Positions 25,472 to 34,269 of a DNA stretch of 64,000 bases are shown here, one piece after another. Within the stretch, counting starts at the first letter, position 1. Each line of letters starts with the position of its first letter. This DNA is from Streptacidiphilus jeojiense. Its GTDB lineage: Bacteria; Actinomycetota; Actinomycetes; Streptomycetales; Streptomycetaceae. The stretch spans positions 124,001-188,000 of the forward strand of contig NZ_JOEH01000014.1 of NCBI RefSeq assembly GCF_000719095.1, given 5' to 3'. The position numbers and the translations under genes are program-made. The notes under the pieces were generated by a model. It had not been told where the DNA came from, made no database searches, and was given only the letters and a program-made list of their open reading frames with translations.

Positions 25472-26965
25472 ATGCCCGTGCGTCTGCGTGACCTCCTCGA
25501 CATCGAGGGGCTGGCCCTGCGCTGCTGTACCGGGGACGGCGGCCTGGACCGGCAGGTCAGCTGGGCCGCGGCGTCCGAGCTGGCCGACCCGACACCGTGG
25601 ATGAACGGCGGTGAGCTGCTGCTCACCACCGGGCTGCGGCTGCGCACCGCCGCGGCCCAGAGCGCCTTCGCCGCGCGGATCGCCGGGGCCGGCGGATCCG
25701 GCATCGGTTTCGGCACCGGACTGAGCCACACCGCCGTCCCCCGCGCCCTGCTGGCCGCCGCCCGGGAGTGCGGGCTCCCGGTGCTTGAAGTCCCCTACCA
25801 GACCCCGTTCATCGCGCTCGGCCGCCATGTCGCCGAGCGCATCGCCGCGGAACGGCTCACCGAGCAGGGCCGGCTGGTCGAGGCGCACGACCGGCTCACC
25901 CAGGCGGTCCTCGCGGGTGACGCCCTGGAGCAGCTGCTACGGACGCTCAGCCGCGAGATCGGCGCACCGACCGCGCTGCTGGCCGCCGACGGCGGCGCAC
26001 TGGCCGGATCGCTGCCTGCCGCACCGGAACACCGGCTCCAGGTGGAGGTCGACGGAGTGGTGGTGGCCTGGCTGCTCGCCGGCCGCAGCGAGCAGCCGGA
26101 GCCGCTGCACTACGCCGCGAGGCTGGTCGCCCTGGAACTGGCCCGGCGGCTGTCGTTCGTGGCCGGACGCCGCGGCCTGCTGGGGCGGCTGCTGGGCGAG
26201 GTGGTCAACGGCACCCTGGACGGCGGCGCCGCGGACCGGCTGCTCGCGGTGCACGGCGTCGATCCGGCCCGGCGCCACCACGTCCTGCTGGGGCAGTGGA
26301 CCGACCGCAGACCCGGACACGAGCCGGAGAGCCGCCGCCGACTCAGCCATCTCGCCTGGTCGATGCCGCAGTTCGGCGAACTCCCGGACGGGCGTGCGAC
26401 CCAGCCGCTGTCCGCGGTGGTCGAGGGCCACCTGCTGGTGCTCCTGCCCGAGCACCCCGAGGACGGCGAGAGCCAGCAGGCCGCCGAGATCCACGCCAAG
26501 ACCCTGTGGGAGGCCCTGCGCCGCGACCCGGTGCGCGGCGCCACCGCTGCCGTCGGCCTGAGCGCACCGGGCGCCGGCGCGCGCGGGGTCCAGGAGGGCT
26601 ACCTGGAGGCCAGGGCGGCGATCAGCAGGGGCGTGGGCGTCCACACCGGGACCCGGCCACGCCTCGCCGACCTGCTGCTCTCACCGCTGTCCCCCGCGGT
26701 GCGGCAGCTGAGCGACCGGATCCTGCAGCCACTGCTGCGCTTCGACGCCGAGCACCGGGCCGACCTCGTCGGCACCCTGCGCCGCTATCTGGCCACCGAC
26801 GGATCGGTGCAGGCCACCGCCGAGCAGCTCTTCGTCCACCGCAACACGGTGCGCTACCGGCTGTCCCAGATCGAGGAGTTGACGGGGCTCTCACTGGCCA
26901 CCACGGTCGACCGCGGGGAACTGTGGCTGGCCCTGCTGGCGCTGGAGCGCTCCAGAAGCGGCTAG
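25472..26965 (+). CDS. PucR family transcriptional regulator
   Basis: A 497-residue regulator: PucR N-terminal ligand-binding domain (residues 1-125: [22 protein letters not shown]), a central GGDEF-like/CdaR domain, and a C-terminal HTH_30 ([39 protein letters not shown]). PucR/CdaR regulators act on purine, glycerate, GABA, proline or amine catabolism. It is divergent from the PotADBC operon and shares a promoter motif with the GntR/APC pair, so control of amine uptake is likely. ATG 25472 appears leaderless; in-frame ATGs at 25403 and 25421 lie in the operator. Confidence 0.88.
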   Translation: MPVRLRDLLDIEGLALRCCTGDGGLDRQVSWAAASELADPTPWMNGGELLLTTGLRLRTAAAQSAFAARIAGAGGSGIGFGTGLSHTAVPRALLAAARECGLPVLEVPYQTPFIALGRHVAERIAAERLTEQGRLVEAHDRLTQAVLAGDALEQLLRTLSREIGAPTALLAADGGALAGSLPAAPEHRLQVEVDGVVVAWLLAGRSEQPEPLHYAARLVALELARRLSFVAGRRGLLGRLLGEVVNGTLDGGAADRLLAVHGVDPARRHHVLLGQWTDRRPGHEPESRRRLSHLAWSMPQFGELPDGRATQPLSAVVEGHLLVLLPEHPEDGESQQAAEIHAKTLWEALRRDPVRGATAAVGLSAPGAGARGVQEGYLEARAAISRGVGVHTGTRPRLADLLLSPLSPAVRQLSDRILQPLLRFDAEHRADLVGTLRRYLATDGSVQATAEQLFVHRNTVRYRLSQIEELTGLSLATTVDRGELWLALLALERSRSG

Positions 26966-26977
26966 CGCCGCCCCGCT

Positions 26978-29281
26978 CTACCCGGCGGTGCCGCCGTCGG
27001 GCCAGGGCAGGGTGAGTTCCCGGGTTCCGGCCGGGGCCCGGTGCAGCGGGCCGGTCGGGCCGCCGAGCTGGACGTTCCAGAGCAGCGGGCTGTCGGTGCC
27101 GATCGTCAGCACGTCCCCCTGGCGGCGGACCTGGAAGCCGGCGGCCTGGCCGGTGCCCTCCGGGTCGGGGACGGAGACGGTGCGTTCCGCGCCGTCGGCG
27201 AAGGCGTGCACCCGCAGGGTCACCCCGTCGGCCCAGTCCGAGACGGGACGGCTGTCGTCGGCGGCGAAGGGGATCACCGAGTCGGGGCGGGCCAGCAGCG
27301 GGAGGGTGGCGAAGCCGTGGGTCTCGCGCACCCAGCGCGGGCCGGTGACCTGATCGCCGGTCAGGACGTTGGTCCAGGTGCCCTGCGGCACGTAGTACTG
27401 CACCGTGCCGTCCTCGCTGAACACCGGGGCGACCAGCAGGTCGTCGCCCAGCAGGTACTGCCGGTCCAGGGTGGCCGCGGCCGGGTCGTCGGGGAACTCC
27501 AGCACCATCGCGCGCATCACCGGTGTGCCGCAGGCGTGCGCCTGCTGTGCGGCGCGCTGCAGGTAGGGGGCGAGCCGGTGCTTGAGCCGGGTGAAGTCGC
27601 GGGTGACCGCCACCGCCTCGTCGCCGTAGTCCCAGGGCACCCGGTAGGACCTGCTGCCGTGCAGCCGGCTGTGCGAGGACAGCAGTCCGAACTGCACCCA
27701 GCGCTTGAACAGCGCCTCGGTGGGGGTGCCCTCGAAGCCGCCGATGTCATGGCTCCAGAAGCCGAACCCGGACAGGCCCAGGGACAGTCCGCCGCGCAGC
27801 GACTCGGCCATGGCGCTGAAGGTGGACTCGCAGTCGCCGCCCCAGTGCACCGGGAACTGCTGGCCCCCGGTGGTGGCGGAGCGGGCGAACAGAACCGCCT
27901 CGCCCTCGCCGCGCTCCTCCCTGAGCAGGTCGAAGACGGTGCGGTTGTAGAGCTGGGTGTAGTAGTTGTGCATCCGCTCCGGGTCGGAGCCGTCGTGCCA
28001 GACCACGTCGGTGGGGATGCGCTCGCCGAAGTCGGTCTTGAAGCAGTCCACGCCCTGGTCCAGCAGCACCCGCAGCTTGTCGGTGAACCAGCGGGCGGCG
28101 GCCGGGTTGGTGAAGTCGACCAGGGCCATGCCGGCCTGCCAGGTGTCCCACTGCCAGACGCTGCCGTCGGCGCGCCGCACCAGGTAGCCCTCGCGCATGC
28201 CCTCCTCGAACAGCACGGACTTCTGCGCGATGTAGGGGTTGATCCAGACGCAGACCCGCAGTCCCTGCTGCTTCAGCCGGGCCAGCATCCCCACCGGATC
28301 GGGGAAGGTGTCGGCGTCCCAGCTGAAGTCGCTCCACTGGTAGCCGCGCATCCAGAAGCAGTCGAAGTGGAACACGCTGAGCGGTATCTCGCGCTCGGCC
28401 ATGCCGCTGAGGAAGCGGTTGACCGTCGCCTCGTCGTAGTCGGTGGTGAAGGAGGTGGACAGCCACAGGCCCAGCGCCCAGGCCGGGGGCAGCGCCGGAC
28501 GGCCGGTCAGGGCGGTGTAGCGGGCCAGGATCTGCTTGGGGTCCGGGCCGTGGATGACGAAGAACTCCAGCTGCTGGTCCTCGACGCTGAACTGGACCTG
28601 GCTCACGGTCTCGGAGCCGACCTCGTAGCCGACCCGGCCGGGGTGGTTCACGAAGACCCCGTAGCCGTGGTTGGTCAGGTGGAACGGGATGTTCTTGTAG
28701 GCCTGCTCGCTGTTGGTCCCGCCGTCGGCCTGCCAGATGTCGACGCTCTGGCCGTTCCTGGTGAACGCGGTGAAGCGCTCGCCCAGGCCGTAGACCAGTT
28801 CGCCGACGCCCAGGGAGAGCTGACCGAGCATGAAGTGCCGGCCCTCGGCGTCGGTGACGAAACCGGTGCCGCGGGCCCCGATCGAGGTCAGCACCCGGCC
28901 GCCGGCGGTGAAGTCGAGCTGCCAGGGGCCCTCGGTGTCCACCCGCAGGCCCAGCTCGCCCGAGCTGAGCTCGACCACCGAGCCGTCCCGGACCACCTTG
29001 CCGACGCTCTCCCGCGGGTCGGCGCCCGGCAGCTCGAACTCCGGGCCCGGACGCAGCGCGCCGGCGTGGTGGGTGACCCGGACGCCGATGACGCCCTCGG
29101 CCGGCGACCAGCAGTCCACCGTGAGCAGCGGGCTGTTCAGCGTGTCGGCCCGCCGGACCGTCCGCTTCACCGGCGCGAACAGCGTCAACCGGTGCTCGTC
29201 CGCACGCAGTTCGGCGACCTCGGCGGCGTAGCGCGCGGTGACCCCCGGCCGCATCAGCCAGTAGCCGTCGGTGAACTTCAT
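26978..29281 (-). CDS. yicI: Alpha-xylosidase, glycoside hydrolase family 31 (YicI-like)
   Basis: A 767-residue GH31 enzyme, close in length to E. coli YicI (772). It starts MKFTDGYWLMRPGV, a pattern of YicI orthologues. The nucleophile Asp is in FKTDFGERIP and the acid/base Asp in WGGDCESTF, both as in YicI; ESLRGGLSLGLSGFGFW and WSHDIGGFEG follow. No signal peptide, so it works in the cytoplasm, releasing alpha-D-xylose from isoprimeverose-type xyloglucan fragments. GAGGAG seven bases before ATG. No xyloside transporter or xylose isomerase gene is adjacent. The gene nearly abuts the PucR stop (12 bases), tail to tail. Confidence 0.9.
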   Translation of the reverse strand: MKFTDGYWLMRPGVTARYAAEVAELRADEHRLTLFAPVKRTVRRADTLNSPLLTVDCWSPAEGVIGVRVTHHAGALRPGPEFELPGADPRESVGKVVRDGSVVELSSGELGLRVDTEGPWQLDFTAGGRVLTSIGARGTGFVTDAEGRHFMLGQLSLGVGELVYGLGERFTAFTRNGQSVDIWQADGGTNSEQAYKNIPFHLTNHGYGVFVNHPGRVGYEVGSETVSQVQFSVEDQQLEFFVIHGPDPKQILARYTALTGRPALPPAWALGLWLSTSFTTDYDEATVNRFLSGMAEREIPLSVFHFDCFWMRGYQWSDFSWDADTFPDPVGMLARLKQQGLRVCVWINPYIAQKSVLFEEGMREGYLVRRADGSVWQWDTWQAGMALVDFTNPAAARWFTDKLRVLLDQGVDCFKTDFGERIPTDVVWHDGSDPERMHNYYTQLYNRTVFDLLREERGEGEAVLFARSATTGGQQFPVHWGGDCESTFSAMAESLRGGLSLGLSGFGFWSHDIGGFEGTPTEALFKRWVQFGLLSSHSRLHGSRSYRVPWDYGDEAVAVTRDFTRLKHRLAPYLQRAAQQAHACGTPVMRAMVLEFPDDPAAATLDRQYLLGDDLLVAPVFSEDGTVQYYVPQGTWTNVLTGDQVTGPRWVRETHGFATLPLLARPDSVIPFAADDSRPVSDWADGVTLRVHAFADGAERTVSVPDPEGTGQAAGFQVRRQGDVLTIGTDSPLLWNVQLGGPTGPLHRAPAGTRELTLPWPDGGTAG

Positions 29282-29313
29282 GGGTGGTCTCCTCGTCGGT
29301 CGGCCGCATCGTC

Positions 29314-29323
29314 GAAGCGCTTC
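29314..29323. promoter_or_regulatory. LacI-type operator candidate for the alpha-xylosidase
   Basis: GAAGCGCTTC is a perfect 10-base palindrome with the central GCGC-type step favoured by LacI-family repressors of carbohydrate genes (compare GAAAGCGCTTTC). It lies 33 bases upstream of the alpha-xylosidase start. No LacI gene is in the window. Confidence 0.45.
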
Positions 29324-29422
29324 TCCTACCCATCCTCGATCACTCTTCACGGCCGCACCACGATCTGCTGAAACTGACGCACCACCAGGTCCGGGGGGTG
29401 GGTCGCCGACCCCATCCGCGAC

Positions 29423-29442
29423 CGTCTACATTCTTGTAGACG
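29423..29442. promoter_or_regulatory. 20-bp inverted repeat upstream of GT-C-like genes
   Basis: CGTCTACA-TTCT-TGTAGACG has perfect 8-base arms with a 4-base spacer. It is 130 bases before the first membrane protein gene and 142 bases before the alpha-xylosidase start. A TAGATT at 29482 could be a -10 for the rightward operon. The whole 29282-29572 gap holds only these regulatory features. Confidence 0.45.
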
Positions 29443-29572
29443 TCATACCCGAAACCAAGATCTTCTCTCACGCTCGCCCCCTAGATTCCTGGCGGGGGCA
29501 ATCGATTCATGCGGTCGTCGAAGGTCGCGCGTCCGACAGACGAAGGGGACAGCCATCCAGCTCCGGCAGGCC

Positions 29573-30928
29573 TTGACCGCAGTACGACCGACCGCATCGC
29601 CCGTCACCGCCCGGGCCGCGGCAGCAGCCCTGGCGGGCGTGCTGGCCACGCCTGTGGTCGCGGTCACCCTCTCGGTGCTCGGCGTGCTGCTGCTGGCGCT
29701 GGCGGGAGCCGGTGCGCCCAACGACCACACGGTCGCGGTGCGCCTGCCGCTGTCCGTCCTGCCTCCGCTGTCGGCGGCCCTGTCCACCAGGGTGATGTGC
29801 GGCGCCATAGCCGCGCAGGCACTGGGCCTGCTGGGCATGCTCCTGGGACTGCGCCGCGGTTGGCGCCCCCGGGTGGCCCACCTGTTCGCAGCCGGCACCG
29901 CCGCGGTGCTGCTCTGCAGCTCCCTGGCACCCACCGGCTCGGGCGATGTCGCCAGCTACGCCGCCTACGGACGCCTGGCCGCCCTCGGCGCTGACCCCTA
30001 CCGCGCCGACCCGGCGTCCCTCGGCAGCCGCTACGCGGACCTGGTCAGTCCCAGCTGGCTGCACACCTCCTCCGTCTACGGGCCGCTGGCGACCTGGATC
30101 CAGCAGGCCGCCGCGACCGTCGGCGGCGACCGGGCCTGGCTGACGATCTGGCTGCTGATGCTCGCCAACGCCGCCGCGTTCCTGGTCACCGGACTGCTGC
30201 TGGTGCGCACGGCCGAGGACAGCAGCCGCGCCGCCGTCCTGTGGGTGGCCAATCCCTTGCTGATCGGCCAACTGGTCGCCGGCGGCCACCTGGACACCTT
30301 TGTGGCCGGTCTCTGCCTCGCGGCCCTGGTGCGAGCCCGCGGACCGGGCACCTGGCGGGCGGACGCCACCACCGGCATCCTGCTGGGGCTGGCCTGCGGA
30401 CTGAAGATCAGCGCCGGGCTGGTCGGGGCCGGCCTGGTGCTGGTCCTGGTGCGCGAGCGCGCCTGGGCACGGGTGCTCCGGCAGTGCGCGGCCACGCTGT
30501 GCACCGTGCTGCTGCTGTACTCCGGCTACGGGATGCACGCCCTCGCCCCGCTGGGCGCCGCCGCCCACCTGGTCTCCGTCCCCTCGCTGTGGCAGGCGCT
30601 GCGCCACCTCGGCGACCCCCTCGTCGGCGCGGCCGCGACCGGGGCCGCGATCAGCCTCGGCTGGCCGGCCGCGACCGCCGCCATAGCCTGGCGGTTGCAT
30701 CTGCGGCTCCCGGCGCCCGCATCCGCCTCGCCGCTGGTCGCGATGGTGTTCGTGCTGACCCTGGCCTGGGTGCTGGCCGCCCCGTGGGCCATGCCCTGGT
30801 ACTCCGCGACCAGTTGGCTCTGCGCCGCCCTGCTCCCCCGCAGGAATCCGCTGCTGTGGGTGCTGCTGGCGGCCACCACGTTCCTGGCCCTGATGCACAA
30901 CACCGCCGGACGGGGCTGGTCCTGGTGA
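29573..30928 (+). CDS. Polytopic membrane GT-C-like glycosyltransferase (MptA/B-like)
   Basis: A 451-residue protein with about 12 hydrophobic helices. The first large extracytoplasmic loop contains SGDVASYAAYGRLAALGADPY, split SGDVASYAAYG and GADPY, similar to the polyprenol-phosphomannose-dependent alpha-1,6-mannosyltransferases (MptA/MptB) and other GT87/GT-C enzymes, in which an Asp in this loop is catalytic. It probably transfers a hexose from a lipid-phosphate sugar outside the membrane. No acceptor or partner can be named. TTG 29573 is a tentative start. The next gene overlaps it (GTGA). Confidence 0.72.
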   Translation: MTAVRPTASPVTARAAAAALAGVLATPVVAVTLSVLGVLLLALAGAGAPNDHTVAVRLPLSVLPPLSAALSTRVMCGAIAAQALGLLGMLLGLRRGWRPRVAHLFAAGTAAVLLCSSLAPTGSGDVASYAAYGRLAALGADPYRADPASLGSRYADLVSPSWLHTSSVYGPLATWIQQAAATVGGDRAWLTIWLLMLANAAAFLVTGLLLVRTAEDSSRAAVLWVANPLLIGQLVAGGHLDTFVAGLCLAALVRARGPGTWRADATTGILLGLACGLKISAGLVGAGLVLVLVRERAWARVLRQCAATLCTVLLLYSGYGMHALAPLGAAAHLVSVPSLWQALRHLGDPLVGAAATGAAISLGWPAATAAIAWRLHLRLPAPASASPLVAMVFVLTLAWVLAAPWAMPWYSATSWLCAALLPRRNPLLWVLLAATTFLALMHNTAGRGWSW

Positions 30929-32646
30929 CACCGCAGAGCCTGCACGTCCTGCCCCTCCCCCACCCGGGTCCGCCCCCGGCGCCCGCCGACCGGCCGGGGC
31001 GCGCACTCCCGGCCACCCCGCCGAAGGCGAACCCGGGCCGCCGTCGACCAGCCCGCTCCCAGGTACGGTCCTGGCTGCGCCATCCGATCGTGGCAGCCAC
31101 GGTCCTCGCCGCCGTGCTCCAGCTCCTCTGGGCCCTGTTCCTGGCGACCAACGGGGGCGACCTGGCCGCCCAGTACGCCTGGGCGCAGTTCGCCTCGGCC
31201 CACCCCGGGTCGGCCTACGACCTCTCCTGGTACGGGGGCATGCACCCCGCCTCCTACAGCGTGCTCACCCCCTACCTGATGGACGTGCTCGGGGTGCGCG
31301 GCACCGGGGTGGCAGCCGGGACCCTCGCCGCGGCGCTCCTGGCCCGGCTGCTGATGCGCTCGGGCGTCCGCCGACCGCTGCTGCCGGCCCTGTGCGGGGC
31401 GCTCGCACTGTCCTGCAACACGGTGTCCGGACGCATCACCTTCGCAGTCGGCACGGTGCTGGCGCTCGCTGCGGTCGTGCTGGTCCACGAGACGGTCGCC
31501 AGGCCCCGACGCACAGCCGCCGTCGCCGGCCTACTCGCGGTCCTGGCCACCCTGGCCAGCCCCGTGGACGGACTGTTCCTGCTGGCCATCGCACCGGCCC
31601 TGTTCCTGACCGGAAGACGGACGGCCGCCGTCTCGCTGGCCGCCGGACCACCGCTGGTCGTGGCGACCACCGCCGTCCTGTTCCCCTTCTACGGCGTGCA
31701 GCCCTACCTCTGGTTCCAGCTCACCCTGGTACTGGCGACCACCCTGCCACTGGCGCTGCTCGCACCGCGGTCCTGGCGCGCCGTCAGACTCGGGGCCTGG
31801 ACCTACGCCCTGGGCAACCTGCTGACCCTGCTGATCCCCTCGCCCATAGGCAGCAACGTGGAGCGGCTCGCCCTGCTGTTCGCAGCCGCGCTGCTGCTGG
31901 CCGCGGCACGGGCCAGCACGGGACGGCGGGCCCGCGCACTGTGGATCGCCTTCGCGCTGGCACTGTCCTGGCAGACCGTCCAGCCGATCACCGACCTGGC
32001 CCTCACCGTGCCCGCCGACGGCTGGACCCAGTACGCCAAGCCCCTGGCCGCCGAACTGGCCCTGCTGGACGCGGACCGGGGCCGGGTGGAGATCGTCGGA
32101 ACCGCATCCCACGTCGAGGCGTCGAGCCTGGCGAACACCGTGGAACTGGCCCGGGGCTGGAACCGGCAGGCCGATCTCACCCGCAATCCGCTCTTCTACG
32201 ACGGCACCCTCGACAGCGCCGAGTACCGTGCCTGGCTGGGGAACTGGGCCGTCGGCTACGTCGTCCTCCCCGTCCTGCCTGCGACGCGCTTCGACTACGC
32301 CTCCGCCGCCGAGAGCCGCATCGTCGCCGCCGGGCAGCCGTGGCTCGACCCGGTCTGGAGCGACGCGCACTGGAAGCTGTACCGGGTCGTGGACGCGACA
32401 CCGATGGCCGGCGCGCCGGCGACCGTGGTCGAGGCGGGCCAGGCCGAGCTGACCCTGCACTTCTCCACGGCCGGAACCGCGCTCGTCCGGATCGCCTGGT
32501 CACCCTGGCTGTCCGTACTCGGCCCGGGCAGCGGATGCCTGACCCCCAGCGGCTCCTGGACCCGGCTGACCGTGCCCGCAGCGGGCACGGTCAGCATCGG
32601 CACCAGCTACAAACGCTCACCCGACACCCACTGCCCGAGCAGGTAG
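30925..32646 (+). CDS. Polytopic membrane protein, GT-C-like
   Basis: A 573-residue protein: a Pro-rich cytoplasmic start (residues 1-50), about ten membrane helices to residue 350, then a soluble extracytoplasmic domain of about 220 residues ending in a beta-rich stretch. After helix 1 a loop carries DLAAQYAWAQFA and DLSWYGGMHPASYS, with acidic and aromatic residues as in GT-C glycosyltransferases. The C-terminal half contains three cysteines near the end. Translation is coupled to the preceding gene, so the two probably act in the same envelope glycan step. Not recognised further. Confidence 0.65.
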   Translation: MTPQSLHVLPLPHPGPPPAPADRPGRALPATPPKANPGRRRPARSQVRSWLRHPIVAATVLAAVLQLLWALFLATNGGDLAAQYAWAQFASAHPGSAYDLSWYGGMHPASYSVLTPYLMDVLGVRGTGVAAGTLAAALLARLLMRSGVRRPLLPALCGALALSCNTVSGRITFAVGTVLALAAVVLVHETVARPRRTAAVAGLLAVLATLASPVDGLFLLAIAPALFLTGRRTAAVSLAAGPPLVVATTAVLFPFYGVQPYLWFQLTLVLATTLPLALLAPRSWRAVRLGAWTYALGNLLTLLIPSPIGSNVERLALLFAAALLLAAARASTGRRARALWIAFALALSWQTVQPITDLALTVPADGWTQYAKPLAAELALLDADRGRVEIVGTASHVEASSLANTVELARGWNRQADLTRNPLFYDGTLDSAEYRAWLGNWAVGYVVLPVLPATRFDYASAAESRIVAAGQPWLDPVWSDAHWKLYRVVDATPMAGAPATVVEAGQAELTLHFSTAGTALVRIAWSPWLSVLGPGSGCLTPSGSWTRLTVPAAGTVSIGTSYKRSPDTHCPSR

Positions 32647-32668
32647 GCGACGGATCAGGGCAACGGGA

Positions 32669-34123
32669 TCAGGGTAGGGTCCAGACTTGGCCGTTGGTGC
32701 TGTGGCAGCTCCAGATCTCCAGCTGGGTCATGTCGGTGCTGGTGGCGCCGGGGTCGTCCAGGCAGAGGCCGGACTGGGCGCTGACCAGTGCGCCGGACTC
32801 GGTCGCGGTCCACTGCTGGTTCGAGCCGCCGGTGCAGGACCAGAGGTCGACCTTGGTGCCGTTGCTGGTCCCGCCGCCGATGACGTCCAGGCAGAGGCCG
32901 TTGATGCGCAGCGTGCCGTCGGACTGCGGGGTCCAGGTCTGGGCGGCGGTGCCGTTGCACGTGTAGAGGTCGACGACGGTTCCGTTGCTGGTGCCGTCGT
33001 AGGCGGCGTCCAGGCACTTGCCGCTGATGCCCGAGGCGAGCGCCCCGCTGAAGCTCACCCCGGGGTTGCGGTTGACGATGGCCGTGACCAGCGCGTATCC
33101 GGGGTAGTCCATCTTCACCACGCCGGTGCGCGCCGCGTTGCCCGCGTTGAGGTAGTTCAGCAGCAGCGGGTTCTCGTTCGCGGCGACCTGGGCCGGGTTG
33201 GAGCCGAACGGCGCGCAGTTGGAGGAGGTGTAGGTGGTGTAGAGGGCGCCGGAGCCGTCGTTGTTCGCGGCGACCAGGTTGGCCTGCACCTCGTTCCACT
33301 TGCTGGTGGTGTCGCACTGCGTGTAGTCGTTCTCGACGTACGAGCCCCAGTTGCCGGTGGTCAGCTGGGTGAGGCCGTAGCCGCCGTAGACCTCGCCGCG
33401 CGGGCCGGTGAAGTCGGTGAGCACGATGTGGCCGCGCGCCTGGCCGAGCGTGGGCAGGTCCGCGGTGCTGCTGCCGGTGACGCTGGGCGCGTAGAACAGG
33501 CCGGGGTACCTGGCCACGTAGCCCTCGAAGATGCTGATCCGCTGGGCCGCGGTGGTGTTCGACGGGTCGTCGGCGCAGTGGCCGATGGAGGCGGTGCCGC
33601 TGCCGCCCTCGGTGGAGTCCGCGTCGCACTCGCCGTGCAGGTCCATCAGGACGGTCTCACTGGGGTGCGCGGACAGGAAGGCCTGAGCCTTGGTCAGCAC
33701 GTCGTCGAAGTTGGCGTTCTGATAGATCGTGGTGTGGTGGATGGCGAAGGCGCCGCCGGTGACCCGGACCCGGATGTCGATCGACCGGATCCCGGCGTCC
33801 AGCTGCGCGGTGAGGGTGGCGGCGCTGTCGCCGTGGTCCTCCTGCGCCTCGTAGGAGTCCGGCAGCAGGCTGCCGCCGTGGATGGCGAGGGTGTCGTGGG
33901 TGCCGGGGATGGACATGCTGCCCAGGCTGGTCGCGTCCGGGACCTGGCCCATCCAGTCCGAACGCGTCTGTGCCGTCAGGTTGTTGAAGGAGCTCGACCA
34001 GCCGCTGGGCTGCGCGGGCGCCGGACCGGCCGCAGCGAGCACCACGGCGAGCGCGGCGGCGCAGGCCATGGACGCGCGGCGGAGCAGCGTGGGGGTGAAC
34101 CGCCGCCGGTGGGAGTGGGTCAC
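32669..34123 (-). CDS. Secreted PI-PLC X-domain protein with ricin-B lectin domain
   Basis: A 484-residue secreted protein. Residues 1-38 are a Sec/Tat-like signal (RRRFTPTLLRRAS, core, cleavage PAPAQ). The phosphatidylinositol-specific phospholipase C X-like domain keeps the two catalytic His: SIPGTHDT and FAIHHTTIYQ, with Asp/Arg in IDIRVRV. The C-terminal 125 residues form a ricin-type beta-trefoil lectin with QxW repeats AQTWTPQ, NQQWTAT and GQVWTLP. Expected to cleave inositol phospholipids or GPI anchors at carbohydrate-rich surfaces. GTG start; AAAGGA seven bases upstream. It faces the GT-C genes convergently. Confidence 0.88.
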   Translation of the reverse strand: MTHSHRRRFTPTLLRRASMACAAALAVVLAAAGPAPAQPSGWSSSFNNLTAQTRSDWMGQVPDATSLGSMSIPGTHDTLAIHGGSLLPDSYEAQEDHGDSAATLTAQLDAGIRSIDIRVRVTGGAFAIHHTTIYQNANFDDVLTKAQAFLSAHPSETVLMDLHGECDADSTEGGSGTASIGHCADDPSNTTAAQRISIFEGYVARYPGLFYAPSVTGSSTADLPTLGQARGHIVLTDFTGPRGEVYGGYGLTQLTTGNWGSYVENDYTQCDTTSKWNEVQANLVAANNDGSGALYTTYTSSNCAPFGSNPAQVAANENPLLLNYLNAGNAARTGVVKMDYPGYALVTAIVNRNPGVSFSGALASGISGKCLDAAYDGTSNGTVVDLYTCNGTAAQTWTPQSDGTLRINGLCLDVIGGGTSNGTKVDLWSCTGGSNQQWTATESGALVSAQSGLCLDDPGATSTDMTQLEIWSCHSTNGQVWTLP

Positions 34124-34269
34124 GGACGGATCCTTTCGGGGAGATGCGCCGGAATATCATGTCCCTGTCATTCGACAAGGTACGTGTCGATCCGCCCCGT
34201 GTCCGGATCATGCGGCGGTACGGCAGGCGTCCGGTCCGCGACCGGCGGATGGCGGCCGGGCGGCGCCGG

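Noticed and set aside
27041..29371. Long plus-strand open frame opposite the alpha-xylosidase gene
   Set aside because: It is rich in Gly, Val, His and Gln without any domain, as expected for the antisense of a high-GC gene; the minus strand encodes a convincing GH31 enzyme.
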